From assembly GCA_023251875.1 (NCBI GenBank), contig JAHEXY010000008.1:62001-126000 (forward strand): a stretch of DNA of 64,000 bases, written 5' to 3'. Both the position numbers and the translations under genes were made by a program. Position 1 is the stretch's first letter, and each line of letters opens with the position of its first letter. The DNA comes from Bacteroidota bacterium (lineage in GTDB: Bacteria > Bacteroidota > Bacteroidia > JAHEXY01). Below are positions 17,120-26,436 of the stretch, one piece after another. A model generated the notes under the pieces. The model was not told the origin of the DNA and ran no database searches. It was given only the letters and a program-made list of their open reading frames with translations.

Positions 17120-18592
17120 TTAAAATCTAAACCCTAAAGTCATTAAAAAACTATGTGAAGTAGAAAGTAGCGATGCCGAAGCATCTGCATAAGCAGGGTC
17201 ATACATATAATACTTGTCCATTGTTTGAGAAAGGGCATAAGTAAAATCTAAATAGTATTTTTGTTCTCTAAAACCAACACCAACTGAGTATACTGAACGA
17301 CTTCCATTATTAGCATCAGTATTACTATAGGGGCTACCGTAATAGGCGTAACCAGCTCTTAGGGCTAGGGGTCTAATTTTCCACTCAGTTCCTATTTTTA
17401 AATTACTTGCAGATTTATAAGCTAAGCTAACCGCATTGTTTTCATCAAAAAAGCCATAATCACTAGCACTTAATCTTGCAGTTGAATAATCAACCAATTC
17501 ATAATCGGCACTAATAGCGCCAATTTTTGCAATAATAAAAGAAGCCCCTGCCGTAAAACGCATAGGCGTTGTTAATGTATAACTATAAATACCTCCATCG
17601 GGTAAATAATCAAGGGTACTTTCTTTAAGAGTAGGCTCCGATCCACTATCAAAAGTTCTTTCCATTTCAGTATAGTAACTATCGGTTAATTTTAAAACGG
17701 ATGGAGAATGAACTGCAACGCCCACTCTTACAAAATCAGCAATCCTATATATTGCACCAAATTTTATATTAAAACCACCTCCCGTTGTTGTAAGATGATT
17801 TGAAACTGTAAATTTATCTAAAGTTGCAATTGTATCTTGTTCATCCGACTCTTCATAAGTTGAAGTTTCGGTATATTTTACTGTTGGAAATCCGAGTGAA
17901 GCGCCAAAATACAATCTGCTTCCAACCATACATCCCAAGGTCATATCCATTTGCCCCATTCCACCAGATGTTTCAATGTATTTTCTTTGAACGGTTCCAC
18001 CATTAGACACAACACTAAAATAATGAGTTGTATCGCCCGGTATTGTATCTAAAAGATAAAGATCGTATGCTAATCCTGCATCAAAAGGATAATTAGCCAC
18101 CATACTACTTGGATTGGTTCCATTTGCTTCAGCTACGTAAATATCTAATATTGATGAATTGTTGTTTTTAGATTCTATGCTTATAGCATTGGTAAAATTA
18201 TTGGTTCTGTTATAGGCTAAACCAAATGAAAAACCATGAATTAATGAAGAGGTTTCTTTGGGTCTTGCAAATACAAATCCAACACTATTAAAATTCATGG
18301 TAAATTTTGAATCAGTACCCAGGTCATTATTATAAGAAGAAGTTGTTTGTTGATAAAAGAAACTGGGAGTAAATGAAACATCGCTTCCTTTGTAAAGGGC
18401 AATTCCTGCCGGATTAATACTTAAATCACTTATATCTGCTCCTAGTGTTCCAAATGCTCCTCCCATTGCAGTTGATCTTGCTGTTCCGAAAGAATATTCT
18501 TGAGAATAATGCAAAGCGTCTACTTCATTTTGTGCAATACCTACAGTTGTAATTCCAATAAGTGCGGCTATATTTAAAATTGTTTTTTTCAT
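17120..18592 (-). CDS. OmpP1/FadL/TodX-family outer-membrane transporter
   Basis: From the ATG at 18592 the protein has 490 residues, a signal peptide (MKKTILNIAALIGITTVGIAQ) and the typical FadL N-terminal hatch region: YSFGTARSTAMGGAFGTLGADISDLSINPAGIALYKGSD. The rest is alternating beta strands ending in an aromatic residue (FLMTLGFRF), as expected for a barrel inserted by BAM. Family members let hydrophobic molecules such as fatty acids or aromatics cross the outer membrane. The reading frame stays open upstream to 18814, but that part lies inside the preceding gene and has a nonsense composition. It lies 37 bp after the low-complexity lipoprotein gene, so they probably form an operon. 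Confidence 0.88.
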   Translation of the reverse strand: MKKTILNIAALIGITTVGIAQNEVDALHYSQEYSFGTARSTAMGGAFGTLGADISDLSINPAGIALYKGSDVSFTPSFFYQQTTSSYNNDLGTDSKFTMNFNSVGFVFARPKETSSLIHGFSFGLAYNRTNNFTNAISIESKNNNSSILDIYVAEANGTNPSSMVANYPFDAGLAYDLYLLDTIPGDTTHYFSVVSNGGTVQRKYIETSGGMGQMDMTLGCMVGSRLYFGASLGFPTVKYTETSTYEESDEQDTIATLDKFTVSNHLTTTGGGFNIKFGAIYRIADFVRVGVAVHSPSVLKLTDSYYTEMERTFDSGSEPTLKESTLDYLPDGGIYSYTLTTPMRFTAGASFIIAKIGAISADYELVDYSTARLSASDYGFFDENNAVSLAYKSASNLKIGTEWKIRPLALRAGYAYYGSPYSNTDANNGSRSVYSVGVGFREQKYYLDFTYALSQTMDKYYMYDPAYADASASLLSTSHSFLMTLGFRF

Positions 18593-18629
18593 TTTATGCG
18601 ATGTTCTTAATTTATAATTTTTCGTTTTT

Positions 18630-20354
18630 TTATTTGCGCCCTCCTCCATGATTACTTCCAGAACTATGAGAACTTCCTCCACTGTTGTGGTTGCTTCCTC
18701 CAAAACTACTAGAACGGCTACCGCTATTATTTCCGCTACCCGATCCGCTAGTGCTTTTTGAATAAGATTGCGTATGGCTTGAAGAATTATTGTTATATGA
18801 TTTGCTTCCACCACTATTATAGGATTTGTTCATGTTATTAGAATTATCATACGATTTGTAAGTACTCATTTTACTATTACTCTCAGGAGCTTTATATTGA
18901 TAATTAGAAGATTTATAGCTTCCATTACCATTATTATAGTCAGATTTTGTATCAGTATTGTTATAAGTTTTATTTTCATACTGATTATTTTGCTCGTTGT
19001 ATTGGTAATTATTATCAGAACGAGGCTTTACTGTATTTGTCGGCTTAGTGCTTTTATTTTCTTGCTTTTGATAATTGTTGTTGTTTTGATTTGATTTAGC
19101 AGGTTGAACATTTTTATACTCTTGTTTTTGATAACCATTATTGTTGTTTTGATTAAGCGGCTTACTACTATTGTTATAGTTAGATTTATTTTCTGTTCCC
19201 TGTAAAGTTGAACTCTTTGTTGTTCCATTTACTTTAGTGTCTCCAATTTTTGTAGTATTAGGTTTATTGTCATACACATCATCAAAAGTTTTAACATTTT
19301 GAGTAGACTTATATGGCGTTACAGTTTGTTTTGTTATGCCGTTATTGTTACCATTAAAAGTATTTGTGTTGGATTTTTCAACAGCTTTTAAAGGTTCTTT
19401 ATTATATGTTTTGTTGCCATAATTAGAGGTAGTTTTTGTATTAGCTCCTCCATTATACTGGGTAGCATTATTAATAACAGTTTTATTATAGCTATCCTTT
19501 GTCATTAATCTTTTTCCACTAAAACCGGTTCCATTACTGGCAGCTTCTTTAGCTCCATTTGAACTATATCCTGGTCTGTGACCATAATAATAAGTAGAAG
19601 TTGAGTTTCGGTATCCTCCACCATTAGCATATAAACCATCATGATAACCTTTCCAGTAGCCATTATTATAGCCGTGATTGTATCCATGATTGTATCCCGA
19701 CCAATAATTGTATCCACCATAAGAATGTCCATAACCCCATCCATAGCTATAGTAAGGGTTGCCCCAATACCAAGAATTATAATAGTAAGGGTGGTAGTAC
19801 CCATATGAATAATAGGGATATGTATATACTAAAGATGTACTCCAATATGGATCGTACCAATATAAATTGGTGTAATAAGGATCATAGTATGACCAACCGT
19901 AATTATACGAATGAAAATGTCTTAAACGGCTAGAATAGTAATAATCATCGTCATCATAATAATTATTGGTAACATAAGTATTGCCATTATTATCTTGGTA
20001 TTGCTCAGAGCTACTACTAGATTGGTATTGGTTAGAATTGTCTCCACTACTATAATTAGGATCATAATATTGATCTTGACTTTGACCGTTGCTAGTACCA
20101 TTCTGGTCTTGCAGTTGGCCTTGGTTTTGGCTGTCATAATTACTATTACCATAAGAGTCAGATGGCTGCTTTTGTGAAGTAGTATTGTTGGAAGATGAAC
20201 TTGAGTTAGATTCACTTATGTGAGAAGATGGAAGTTCATCGGATGGACTAACATAGATATCATCGCTATAAGCAGTATTTCCTGCTTTATAAGATGACGA
20301 ACATGCTGTGCCAAAACTAGCTACAGCGCTCAATAAAACAATTAACTTCTTCAT
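18630..20354 (-). CDS. Low-complexity Ser/Asn/Tyr-rich exported protein, probable lipoprotein
   Basis: This 574-residue protein starts MKKLIVLLSAVASFGTACSSS, a lipoprotein-like signal with Cys19 but a weak lipobox. The mature part has three blocks. The first is Ser/Asp/Gln-rich (about 20-110). The second is rich in Tyr, Gly, Trp and His (about 130-240, for example YWSGYNHGYNHGYNNGYWKG). The third is a long Asn/Lys/Ser/Thr region (250-510) ending in a Gly/Ser/His-rich tail. No catalytic motif is visible. Such composition suggests a disordered, perhaps adhesive or phase-separating surface protein. The earlier ATG at 20390 would put hydrophilic residues before the signal, so I chose 20354. It is followed by the FadL-like gene. 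Confidence 0.8.
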   Translation of the reverse strand: MKKLIVLLSAVASFGTACSSSYKAGNTAYSDDIYVSPSDELPSSHISESNSSSSSNNTTSQKQPSDSYGNSNYDSQNQGQLQDQNGTSNGQSQDQYYDPNYSSGDNSNQYQSSSSSEQYQDNNGNTYVTNNYYDDDDYYYSSRLRHFHSYNYGWSYYDPYYTNLYWYDPYWSTSLVYTYPYYSYGYYHPYYYNSWYWGNPYYSYGWGYGHSYGGYNYWSGYNHGYNHGYNNGYWKGYHDGLYANGGGYRNSTSTYYYGHRPGYSSNGAKEAASNGTGFSGKRLMTKDSYNKTVINNATQYNGGANTKTTSNYGNKTYNKEPLKAVEKSNTNTFNGNNNGITKQTVTPYKSTQNVKTFDDVYDNKPNTTKIGDTKVNGTTKSSTLQGTENKSNYNNSSKPLNQNNNNGYQKQEYKNVQPAKSNQNNNNYQKQENKSTKPTNTVKPRSDNNYQYNEQNNQYENKTYNNTDTKSDYNNGNGSYKSSNYQYKAPESNSKMSTYKSYDNSNNMNKSYNSGGSKSYNNNSSSHTQSYSKSTSGSGSGNNSGSRSSSFGGSNHNSGGSSHSSGSNHGGGRK

Positions 20355-20415
20355 GTCATTTAGTTTTTTAGAGTAGATTCTATTTTCCATATTCTTCTTC
20401 GTTTAAAATTTATTC

Positions 20416-20423
20416 TAACTTTG
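20416..20423 (+). promoter_or_regulatory. -7 box (TAACTTTG) upstream of proS
   Basis: TAACTTTG matches TAnnTTTG exactly and lies 49 bp before the proS ATG. I see no clear -33 TTTG at the usual spacing, so the call rests on one element. Confidence 0.35.
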
Positions 20424-20472
20424 TTTGTATTGTAAAATACATAAAAAGCAAACATCATACCAAAGTCATAAA

Positions 20473-21948
20473 ATGGAAGCGCAAACACAAAATAAAGTTA
20501 AAGTTTTTTCTGAATGGTATAACGAATTGGTTATAAAAGCTGATTTAGCTGAAAATTCAGCAGTAAGAGGATGCATGGTTATAAAACCATATGGCTATGC
20601 CATTTGGGAAAAAATGCAGGCTATACTCGACAAAATGTTTAAAGATACGGGACATGTAAATGCTTATTTTCCACTTTTTATCCCAAAATCTTTTTTGAGT
20701 AAAGAAGCTGACCATGTAGAAGGTTTTGCAAAAGAATGTGCTGTTGTAACACATTATCGTTTGAAAGCTTCTCCAGATGGAAAAGGAGTTGTAGTAGATG
20801 AAACAGCAAAATTAGAAGAAGAATTAATTGTAAGACCAACCTCTGAAACCATTATTTGGTCAACATACAAAAACTGGATACAATCCTATAGAGATTTACC
20901 GCTCTTGATTAACCAATGGGCAAATGTGGTGAGATGGGAAATGAGAACCCGTTTGTTTTTACGTACTACTGAATTTTTATGGCAAGAAGGGCATACTGCT
21001 CATGCAACAGCAGAAGAAGCTGTTGAAGAAACCATGAAAATGTTGGATGTATATTCTGAATTTGCTGAAAAATACATGGCAATACCTGTTATTAAGGGAA
21101 TAAAAACAGCAAACGAACGCTTTGCGGGTGCATTAGAAACGTATTGCATAGAAGCATTGATGCAAGATGGAAAAGCATTGCAAGCAGGAACATCTCATTT
21201 TTTAGGACAAAATTTTGCCAAAGCTTTTGATGTAAAATTTGCCGGTAAAGATGGAAAATTAGATTACGTTTGGGCAACATCATGGGGCGTTTCAACACGA
21301 TTAATGGGAGCTTTGGTAATGACGCATTGTGATGATAAAGGTTTAATAATACCTCCACGTTTAGCACCACATCAAGTTGTAATTGTTCCTATTTACAAAG
21401 GTGACGAAGAGTTTAAAAAAATATCTGCCAAAGCAACCGATATAAAAAAAGCATTAGAAGATAAAGGTATAAGAGTGAAATTTGATAACAGAGATACACA
21501 TAAACCGGGTTGGAAATTTGCAGAATACGAATTGCGAGGAGTTCCTTTGCGTATTGCTATTGGCCCACGCGATGTTGATAATGGAACTGTTGAAATGGCC
21601 AGAAGAGATACTTTTGAGAAAAAAACTTTTCAACAAGAAAATATAGCAGAAGTGATATCCAATTTACTTGAAGAGATTCAACAAAGTTTATACAACAAAG
21701 CTTTAAAAAATAGAGAAGCAAATACTATAGAAGTAAATTCTTATGAAGAATTTAAAAAACTATTAGATGATAAAGGCGGTTTTCTTTTAGCACACTGGGA
21801 TGGAACTCCTGAAACAGAAGAAAAAATAAAAGAAGAAACCAAAGCTACTATACGATGCATTCCTTTAAATAATAAACCAGAAGAAGGCAAATGTATTTAT
21901 AGCGGAAAACCATCGAACCAAAGGGTGATTTTTGCAAGGGCATATTAA
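20473..21948 (+). CDS. proS: Prolyl-tRNA synthetase (archaeal/eukaryotic-like type)
   Basis: This 491-residue class II aminoacyl-tRNA synthetase charges tRNA-Pro with proline using ATP. Motif 2 is the segment [20 protein letters not shown], followed by [11 protein letters not shown], and motif 1 lies around the first 70 residues. An anticodon-binding domain ([12 protein letters not shown] ...) and the extra C-terminal zinc-binding-like domain end in RVIFARAY. That terminal tyrosine and the lack of an INS editing domain mark the shorter archaeal/eukaryotic-type ProRS, common in Bacteroidota. The frame is open back to a TTG at 20425, but conserved sequence begins at the ATG at 20473. Confidence 0.97.
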   Translation: MEAQTQNKVKVFSEWYNELVIKADLAENSAVRGCMVIKPYGYAIWEKMQAILDKMFKDTGHVNAYFPLFIPKSFLSKEADHVEGFAKECAVVTHYRLKASPDGKGVVVDETAKLEEELIVRPTSETIIWSTYKNWIQSYRDLPLLINQWANVVRWEMRTRLFLRTTEFLWQEGHTAHATAEEAVEETMKMLDVYSEFAEKYMAIPVIKGIKTANERFAGALETYCIEALMQDGKALQAGTSHFLGQNFAKAFDVKFAGKDGKLDYVWATSWGVSTRLMGALVMTHCDDKGLIIPPRLAPHQVVIVPIYKGDEEFKKISAKATDIKKALEDKGIRVKFDNRDTHKPGWKFAEYELRGVPLRIAIGPRDVDNGTVEMARRDTFEKKTFQQENIAEVISNLLEEIQQSLYNKALKNREANTIEVNSYEEFKKLLDDKGGFLLAHWDGTPETEEKIKEETKATIRCIPLNNKPEEGKCIYSGKPSNQRVIFARAY

Positions 21949-21999
21949 AATTTTAACTTCTTACTGTTTATTAAATAATAACAACATGAAAATTATCTA

Positions 22000-22707
22000 A
22001 TGAAAAAACATACACCAAACAAAACTTCATCTCACGAATTATTAATAAAAACCTTTACCGAAAAGGCTACTTTAAAAAATGAAATATATCACAATACTTT
22101 AAAAGCATTTAAGCAATTAAAGGCAGAATTAAAGCAAATGTCGCTTGATTTAAAAAAAGAAATTCATCAGCATAGTAAAGATATTTTGGTTGAGTATAAA
22201 GAGCAAGGTGAATTTATGGTTGAGCTTAAATTTGCCGGTGATGTACTTATTTTTGTAATGCATACCAATATTTTTCATTTTGAAAAAGATCATTATATCT
22301 GGAAACAATCCTATATTGAAAAAGATAATTCTCGCTCTTATTGTGGCGTAATAAATGTTTATAATTTTTTAGCCGATTCATTTAAATACAATAGAATTAA
22401 TGATGCAGGTTATATGGTTGCCAGGCTTTTTGTAAATAAAGAAAACCATTATTTTGTTGAGGGTAAACGTCAGTTAGGTTATTTGTATAATGATTTTCCG
22501 AATGCTGTAATTGATAGATCTGCGGTGCGAGCCATTGTTGAATCTGCCATTTTATATAGCCTAAGCTTTGATCTCTTAACCCCTCCTTATGATGCAGTTA
22601 AAGAGTTAAGTGTGCAAGACATGAATGATGCCAGTCAGTATTTGAACATGAAAACCGGCAAACGCGTTGGATTCAGATTTCAAACGGATGATGATATGCA
22701 TTTATAA
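22000..22707 (+). CDS. Conserved-looking hypothetical protein
   Basis: I do not recognise this 235-residue protein. It starts with a lysine-rich helix (about 1-60, ending in LKKEIHQHSKDIL), then a beta-rich core (EYKEQGEFMVELKFAGDVLIFVMHTNIFHF). A motif DNSRSYCGVINVYNFLADS follows, and later NHYFVEGKRQLGYLYNDFPN. It has no signal peptide or membrane segment and is probably cytoplasmic. The gene begins 51 bp after proS on the same strand and may be read through from it. Codon use looks like its neighbours, so it is a real gene. Its function is unknown. Confidence 0.75.
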   Translation: MKKHTPNKTSSHELLIKTFTEKATLKNEIYHNTLKAFKQLKAELKQMSLDLKKEIHQHSKDILVEYKEQGEFMVELKFAGDVLIFVMHTNIFHFEKDHYIWKQSYIEKDNSRSYCGVINVYNFLADSFKYNRINDAGYMVARLFVNKENHYFVEGKRQLGYLYNDFPNAVIDRSAVRAIVESAILYSLSFDLLTPPYDAVKELSVQDMNDASQYLNMKTGKRVGFRFQTDDDMHL

Positions 22708-22883
22708 TCCCACCTGATCCCAGTATACTCTAACCGAAATCATAATACGTTGTTTTTGCAATAAATGATATATAATGTCAATACAGAAGTAATCGATCTG
22801 AAATATTTGAAACTTCTTTGTTATTATTTCGTACAAATTAAAGACTAAAGAATATTTCATTAAGTTTAGGTGGTAAATAAAAT

Positions 22884-25067
22884 ATGCTTAAAAAATTTCC
22901 GAACTATAAACAACATGACATGATGGATTGCGGTCCAACTTGTTTGCGTATTGTAGCTAAGCATTATGGAAAAAATTTCACACTAGAAACTTTACGTGAT
23001 AAATGCTATAAGGATAGAGAAGGTGTTTCCATGTTGGGTATTAGTGATGCTGCTGAATCTATTGGCCTTAAAACATTGGCAGCACAATTACCACTTGATA
23101 AATTGCTCGAAGAAGCTCCTTTACCTTTAATTGCCCATTGGCAGCAAAGACATTTTATTGTTGTTTACGAAGTTAAAAAAGATAAGGTTTATGTATCAGA
23201 TCCTGCTCATGGTTTAATTGTTTACACAAAAGAAGAGTTTAAAAAGGGCTGGGTAAGCATGGCCAATGATGAAGGATTTGCCCTTATGTTTGAGCCTACA
23301 CCTCGCTTTTATGAAACGGAAGAAGAAAAACTTAAAGGCACCAATCTTAGTTTCTTTTTTAAATATCTAAAGCCCTATCATAAATACTTTGTACAATTAA
23401 TTTTAGGAATGATTTTGGGGATGATTCTCAACCTCATTGCCCCATTTCTTACTCAATCCATGATGGATCATGGTATTGGCAATCAGAATATAGGCTTTGT
23501 AAATACCATTTTAATAGCCCAATTAATTTTAATGATAAGTACTACAGCTTCTAGCTTTATTCAAAGTTGGATTTTATTGCATCTTGGAGCAAGGGTAAAT
23601 ATTTCAATCATTTCAGATTTTTTGGCAAAATTAATGCGCTTGCCTATTTCCTATTTTGATACAAAAATGACGGGAGATATCTTGCAACGCATAGGTGATC
23701 ATTCTCGCATCGAAAGATTTTTAAAATCATCTTCACTTAACGTTATATTTTCAATTTTTAACCTTATTGTTTTTGGACTTATACTAGCCTATTATAATAG
23801 TAAACTTCTTTTAATTTTCTTTATTGGAAGCATTCTTCATACCATATGGCTTATTGTATTTCTTAAAAAAAGAAGAGATATGGATTACAAGCGTTTTGAT
23901 CTTTCTTCCGAAAATCAAAGCAGTATGATTCAATTGATAAGCGGTATGCAAGAAATAAAACTTACCGGTGCTGAAAAACAAAAACGTTGGGAATGGGAAC
24001 GCATACAAGCAAAATTATTTAAGCTTGGTATGGATGGTTTATCTTTAAGTCAATACCAAGAAGGTGGAGCGGCATTCATCAATCAGGTTAAAAATATTTT
24101 TATTTCATACATTTCTGCAAAATCAGTTATTGATGGCGAAATGACCTTGGGTATGATGCTTTCGGTACAATACATCATTGGTCAATTAAATGCACCCGTT
24201 GCTCAGCTACTCAGCTTTATTCAAGAAGCGCAAGATGCCAAAATAAGTATTGAGAGATTGGGTGAAATTCATGATAAAAATGATGAAGAAGAAGACACCG
24301 ATAATAAGGTGAGTATTTTTCCGGAAGATCACAGTTTACACATTAAAGATTTAAATTTTCAATATTCCGGCCCTCATTCCGAAATGGTGTTAAAGAATAT
24401 TAACCTTACAATTCCTCAAGGAAAAGTAACCGCAATAGTGGGTGCCAGTGGCAGTGGAAAAACTACATTAATGAAAATGCTCCTTAAATTTTATAAACCA
24501 ACTCAAGGCGAAATTTCTTTAGGTAATACCAATCTCGAAAATTTTAGCAGTAGCAGTTTGAGAAAAAAATGCGGTATTGTAATGCAAGATGGTTATATTT
24601 TTTCTGATACCATTGCTAACAATATTGCGGTAGGAGATGAAAGAATAGATAAGCAGCGCTTATTAAATGCCGTTAAAATTGCCAATGTAAAAGAGTTTGT
24701 AGATAAACTTCCTTTAGCATACAATACAAAAATTGGTAATGACGGACAAGGCCTAAGTGTGGGACAAAGGCAAAGAATTTTAATTGCACGTGCAATATAT
24801 AAAAATCCTGAATTTTTATTATTTGATGAAGCAAGTAGTGCACTTGATGCTAATAATGAAAAAGATATTATGGAAAAACTCGAAGGTTTTTTTGTAGGAA
24901 AAACAGTTGTTGTTATTGCACATAGATTAAGCACTGTAAAAAATGCTGATCAAATAATTGTGTTGAATAAAGGCGAAATTGTTGAACAAGGAAATCACCA
25001 AGCATTAGTTGCAAAGCGAGGAGCATATTATAATTTAGTTAAAAATCAATTAGAATTAGGAAACTAA
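22884..25067 (+). CDS. C39-peptidase-containing ABC exporter (bacteriocin/GG-leader type)
   Basis: This 727-residue protein has the full peptidase-containing ABC transporter layout. The N-terminal C39 protease (about 1-130) carries Cys16 (QHDMMDCGPTC), His (QQRHFIVVYE) and Asp (VSDPAHG). Six membrane helices follow (about 160-440). The ATPase domain has Walker A GASGSGKTT, signature LSVGQRQR and Walker B LLFDEASSALD. These transporters cut leader peptides after a double glycine and export the rest with an HlyD adaptor. The adaptor gene follows with overlapping stop and start codons. No GG-leader substrate gene is visible nearby, so the cargo is unknown. Confidence 0.93.
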   Translation: MLKKFPNYKQHDMMDCGPTCLRIVAKHYGKNFTLETLRDKCYKDREGVSMLGISDAAESIGLKTLAAQLPLDKLLEEAPLPLIAHWQQRHFIVVYEVKKDKVYVSDPAHGLIVYTKEEFKKGWVSMANDEGFALMFEPTPRFYETEEEKLKGTNLSFFFKYLKPYHKYFVQLILGMILGMILNLIAPFLTQSMMDHGIGNQNIGFVNTILIAQLILMISTTASSFIQSWILLHLGARVNISIISDFLAKLMRLPISYFDTKMTGDILQRIGDHSRIERFLKSSSLNVIFSIFNLIVFGLILAYYNSKLLLIFFIGSILHTIWLIVFLKKRRDMDYKRFDLSSENQSSMIQLISGMQEIKLTGAEKQKRWEWERIQAKLFKLGMDGLSLSQYQEGGAAFINQVKNIFISYISAKSVIDGEMTLGMMLSVQYIIGQLNAPVAQLLSFIQEAQDAKISIERLGEIHDKNDEEEDTDNKVSIFPEDHSLHIKDLNFQYSGPHSEMVLKNINLTIPQGKVTAIVGASGSGKTTLMKMLLKFYKPTQGEISLGNTNLENFSSSSLRKKCGIVMQDGYIFSDTIANNIAVGDERIDKQRLLNAVKIANVKEFVDKLPLAYNTKIGNDGQGLSVGQRQRILIARAIYKNPEFLLFDEASSALDANNEKDIMEKLEGFFVGKTVVVIAHRLSTVKNADQIIVLNKGEIVEQGNHQALVAKRGAYYNLVKNQLELGN

Positions 25068-26368
25068 TGCCGCAAAAAAGTGAAGACGATATAGAGTTAA
25101 GAAGTGATGAAGTTCAAGAGATATTGAGCTATATGCCTCATTGGCTTATACGATGGGGTATTACCATTTTTATAGCTGTTATTTTTCTTTTGCTTTTATT
25201 ATCGTGGTTTGTAAAATATCCCGATTTAGTTACAGCTCCTGTTGTTATTTCAACACAAAATCCACCGAGTACACTCATGGCACGTGCAAATGGAGCCATT
25301 ACCAAATTATACATTCATGAAAACGAACAAGTAAAGCCGGGGCAAAAGTTAGCAGTTATCTATAATACTGCAAATATAGATGATGTTTATAAATTAAAAT
25401 TTTACTTAGAAACACTTCCTTTACTTAGTACGCCTGATAGTATTTTAAATCATCCTATTGATACCAATCTTAATGTGGGTGAATTGCAAATTTATCTTTC
25501 AGAATACATTCAAAGTTACCATGAATATGAAAATATTTTTAGGGCAGAATATTATGCAAATAAAATTAATGCTGTATTAGAACAAATTGATTATTACAAA
25601 GAGCTTAACCAAAAATTAAAAAATCAAAATGATTTTTTAGATAAGGAAATGCAAATTTTACAAGATAAACACGATGCCGCAAAAAAATTATTTGATAGCG
25701 GAACCATTTCGAAAAATGATTTTGGAGAGTATGAAAATTTATTATTACAGAAACAACAAGCATCTAAAAATGCAGAAATAAATCAAATCAATAACCAAAT
25801 CACCATTCAAGAATACAACAAAACGGTTATGGATTTAAGCCGTGATTATGAAGAACGTAAAAAACGTGTTTTATGGACATTACAAGAAGCATACAAAAAA
25901 TTAATAAGCGAAATAGCCTTATGGGAACAGCAGTATGTTTTAGTATCTCCCATAGAAGGAAAAATTTCTTTTTTTAAATTCTGGAACGAAAATCAATACG
26001 TAAATACAGGAGAAGAAATATTAACCGTGGTGCCTGACTCAAATCAATTAATTGGAAAAGTATATGTTCAAGGTTTTGGTACAGGAAAAATAAAAATTGG
26101 ACAAACAGTCCGCATTAAATTTGATGGCTATCCTTTTAATGAATACGGAGCTGTGTTTGGTAAGGTAAGAGCTATTTCACCTGTTTCCAGACAAAATGTT
26201 TTATTAATAGATGTAGAACTTCCAAATGGTTTACTTACTAATTATAATAAAAAACTAGAATTTAGGCAGCAAATGGGTGGTGTGGCAGAAATTGTTACTA
26301 ATGATCTGCGATTAATTGAGCGCTTCTTTGATCAGTTTAAATACATCTTTAAAAATTCAGTTTCGTGA
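25067..26368 (+). CDS. HlyD-family membrane fusion protein
   Basis: This 433-residue periplasmic adaptor has one N-terminal membrane helix (about 27-49, WLIRWGITIFIAVIFLLLLLS). A biotinyl-lipoyl half-motif follows (NGAITKLYIHENEQVKPGQKLAVI), then a long coiled-coil hairpin (about 140-290) and the second lipoyl half with beta barrel (YVLVSPIEGKISFFKFW ... GKVYVQGFGTGKIKIGQTVRIKF). It connects the C39 ABC exporter to an outer-membrane channel in type I-like secretion. Its ATG overlaps the exporter stop codon (TAATG), so translation is coupled. No TolC homologue lies next to it; the next gene is an OprB-like porin with its own promoter. Confidence 0.92.
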   Translation: MPQKSEDDIELRSDEVQEILSYMPHWLIRWGITIFIAVIFLLLLLSWFVKYPDLVTAPVVISTQNPPSTLMARANGAITKLYIHENEQVKPGQKLAVIYNTANIDDVYKLKFYLETLPLLSTPDSILNHPIDTNLNVGELQIYLSEYIQSYHEYENIFRAEYYANKINAVLEQIDYYKELNQKLKNQNDFLDKEMQILQDKHDAAKKLFDSGTISKNDFGEYENLLLQKQQASKNAEINQINNQITIQEYNKTVMDLSRDYEERKKRVLWTLQEAYKKLISEIALWEQQYVLVSPIEGKISFFKFWNENQYVNTGEEILTVVPDSNQLIGKVYVQGFGTGKIKIGQTVRIKFDGYPFNEYGAVFGKVRAISPVSRQNVLLIDVELPNGLLTNYNKKLEFRQQMGGVAEIVTNDLRLIERFFDQFKYIFKNSVS

Positions 26369-26369
26369 T

Positions 26370-26403
26370 AAATACTTTTCTTCTATAAAAGTATTTACAT
26401 TTG
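26370..26403 (+). promoter_or_regulatory. Inverted repeat abutting a -7 box, before the porin gene
   Basis: AAATACTTT at 26370-26378 and AAAGTATTT at 26388-26396 are perfect 9-bp arms around 9 bases. The second arm runs into TACATTTG (26396-26403), a consensus -7 box, 33 bp before the porin ATG. It lies where a regulator would cover the -33 region, so I favour an operator. The lack of a T-run makes a terminator for the exporter operon less likely. Confidence 0.5.
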
Positions 26404-26436
26404 CCTTAGCTATAAAAAAGCTTTTAATTCAAAAAT

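Noticed and set aside
18593-18814. N-terminal extension of the FadL-like frame back to 18814
   Set aside because: The residues (MVEANHITIILQAIRNLIQK ...) lie inside the preceding gene and have no signal peptide. A perfect signal peptide starts at 18592.
18897-20215. Several 60-100 codon open frames, rich in Ile/Met/Thr or Leu/Val, on both strands within the low-complexity lipoprotein gene
   Set aside because: They are shadows of its repeated Asn, Tyr and Ser codons. None has a credible composition or start.
16030-26368. A complete RiPP (lanthipeptide/thiopeptide) cluster combining the SpaB-C-like gene with the C39 exporter
   Set aside because: They are 6 kb apart, on opposite strands, separated by proS and outer-membrane genes, and no precursor, cyclase or glutamylation domain is present.
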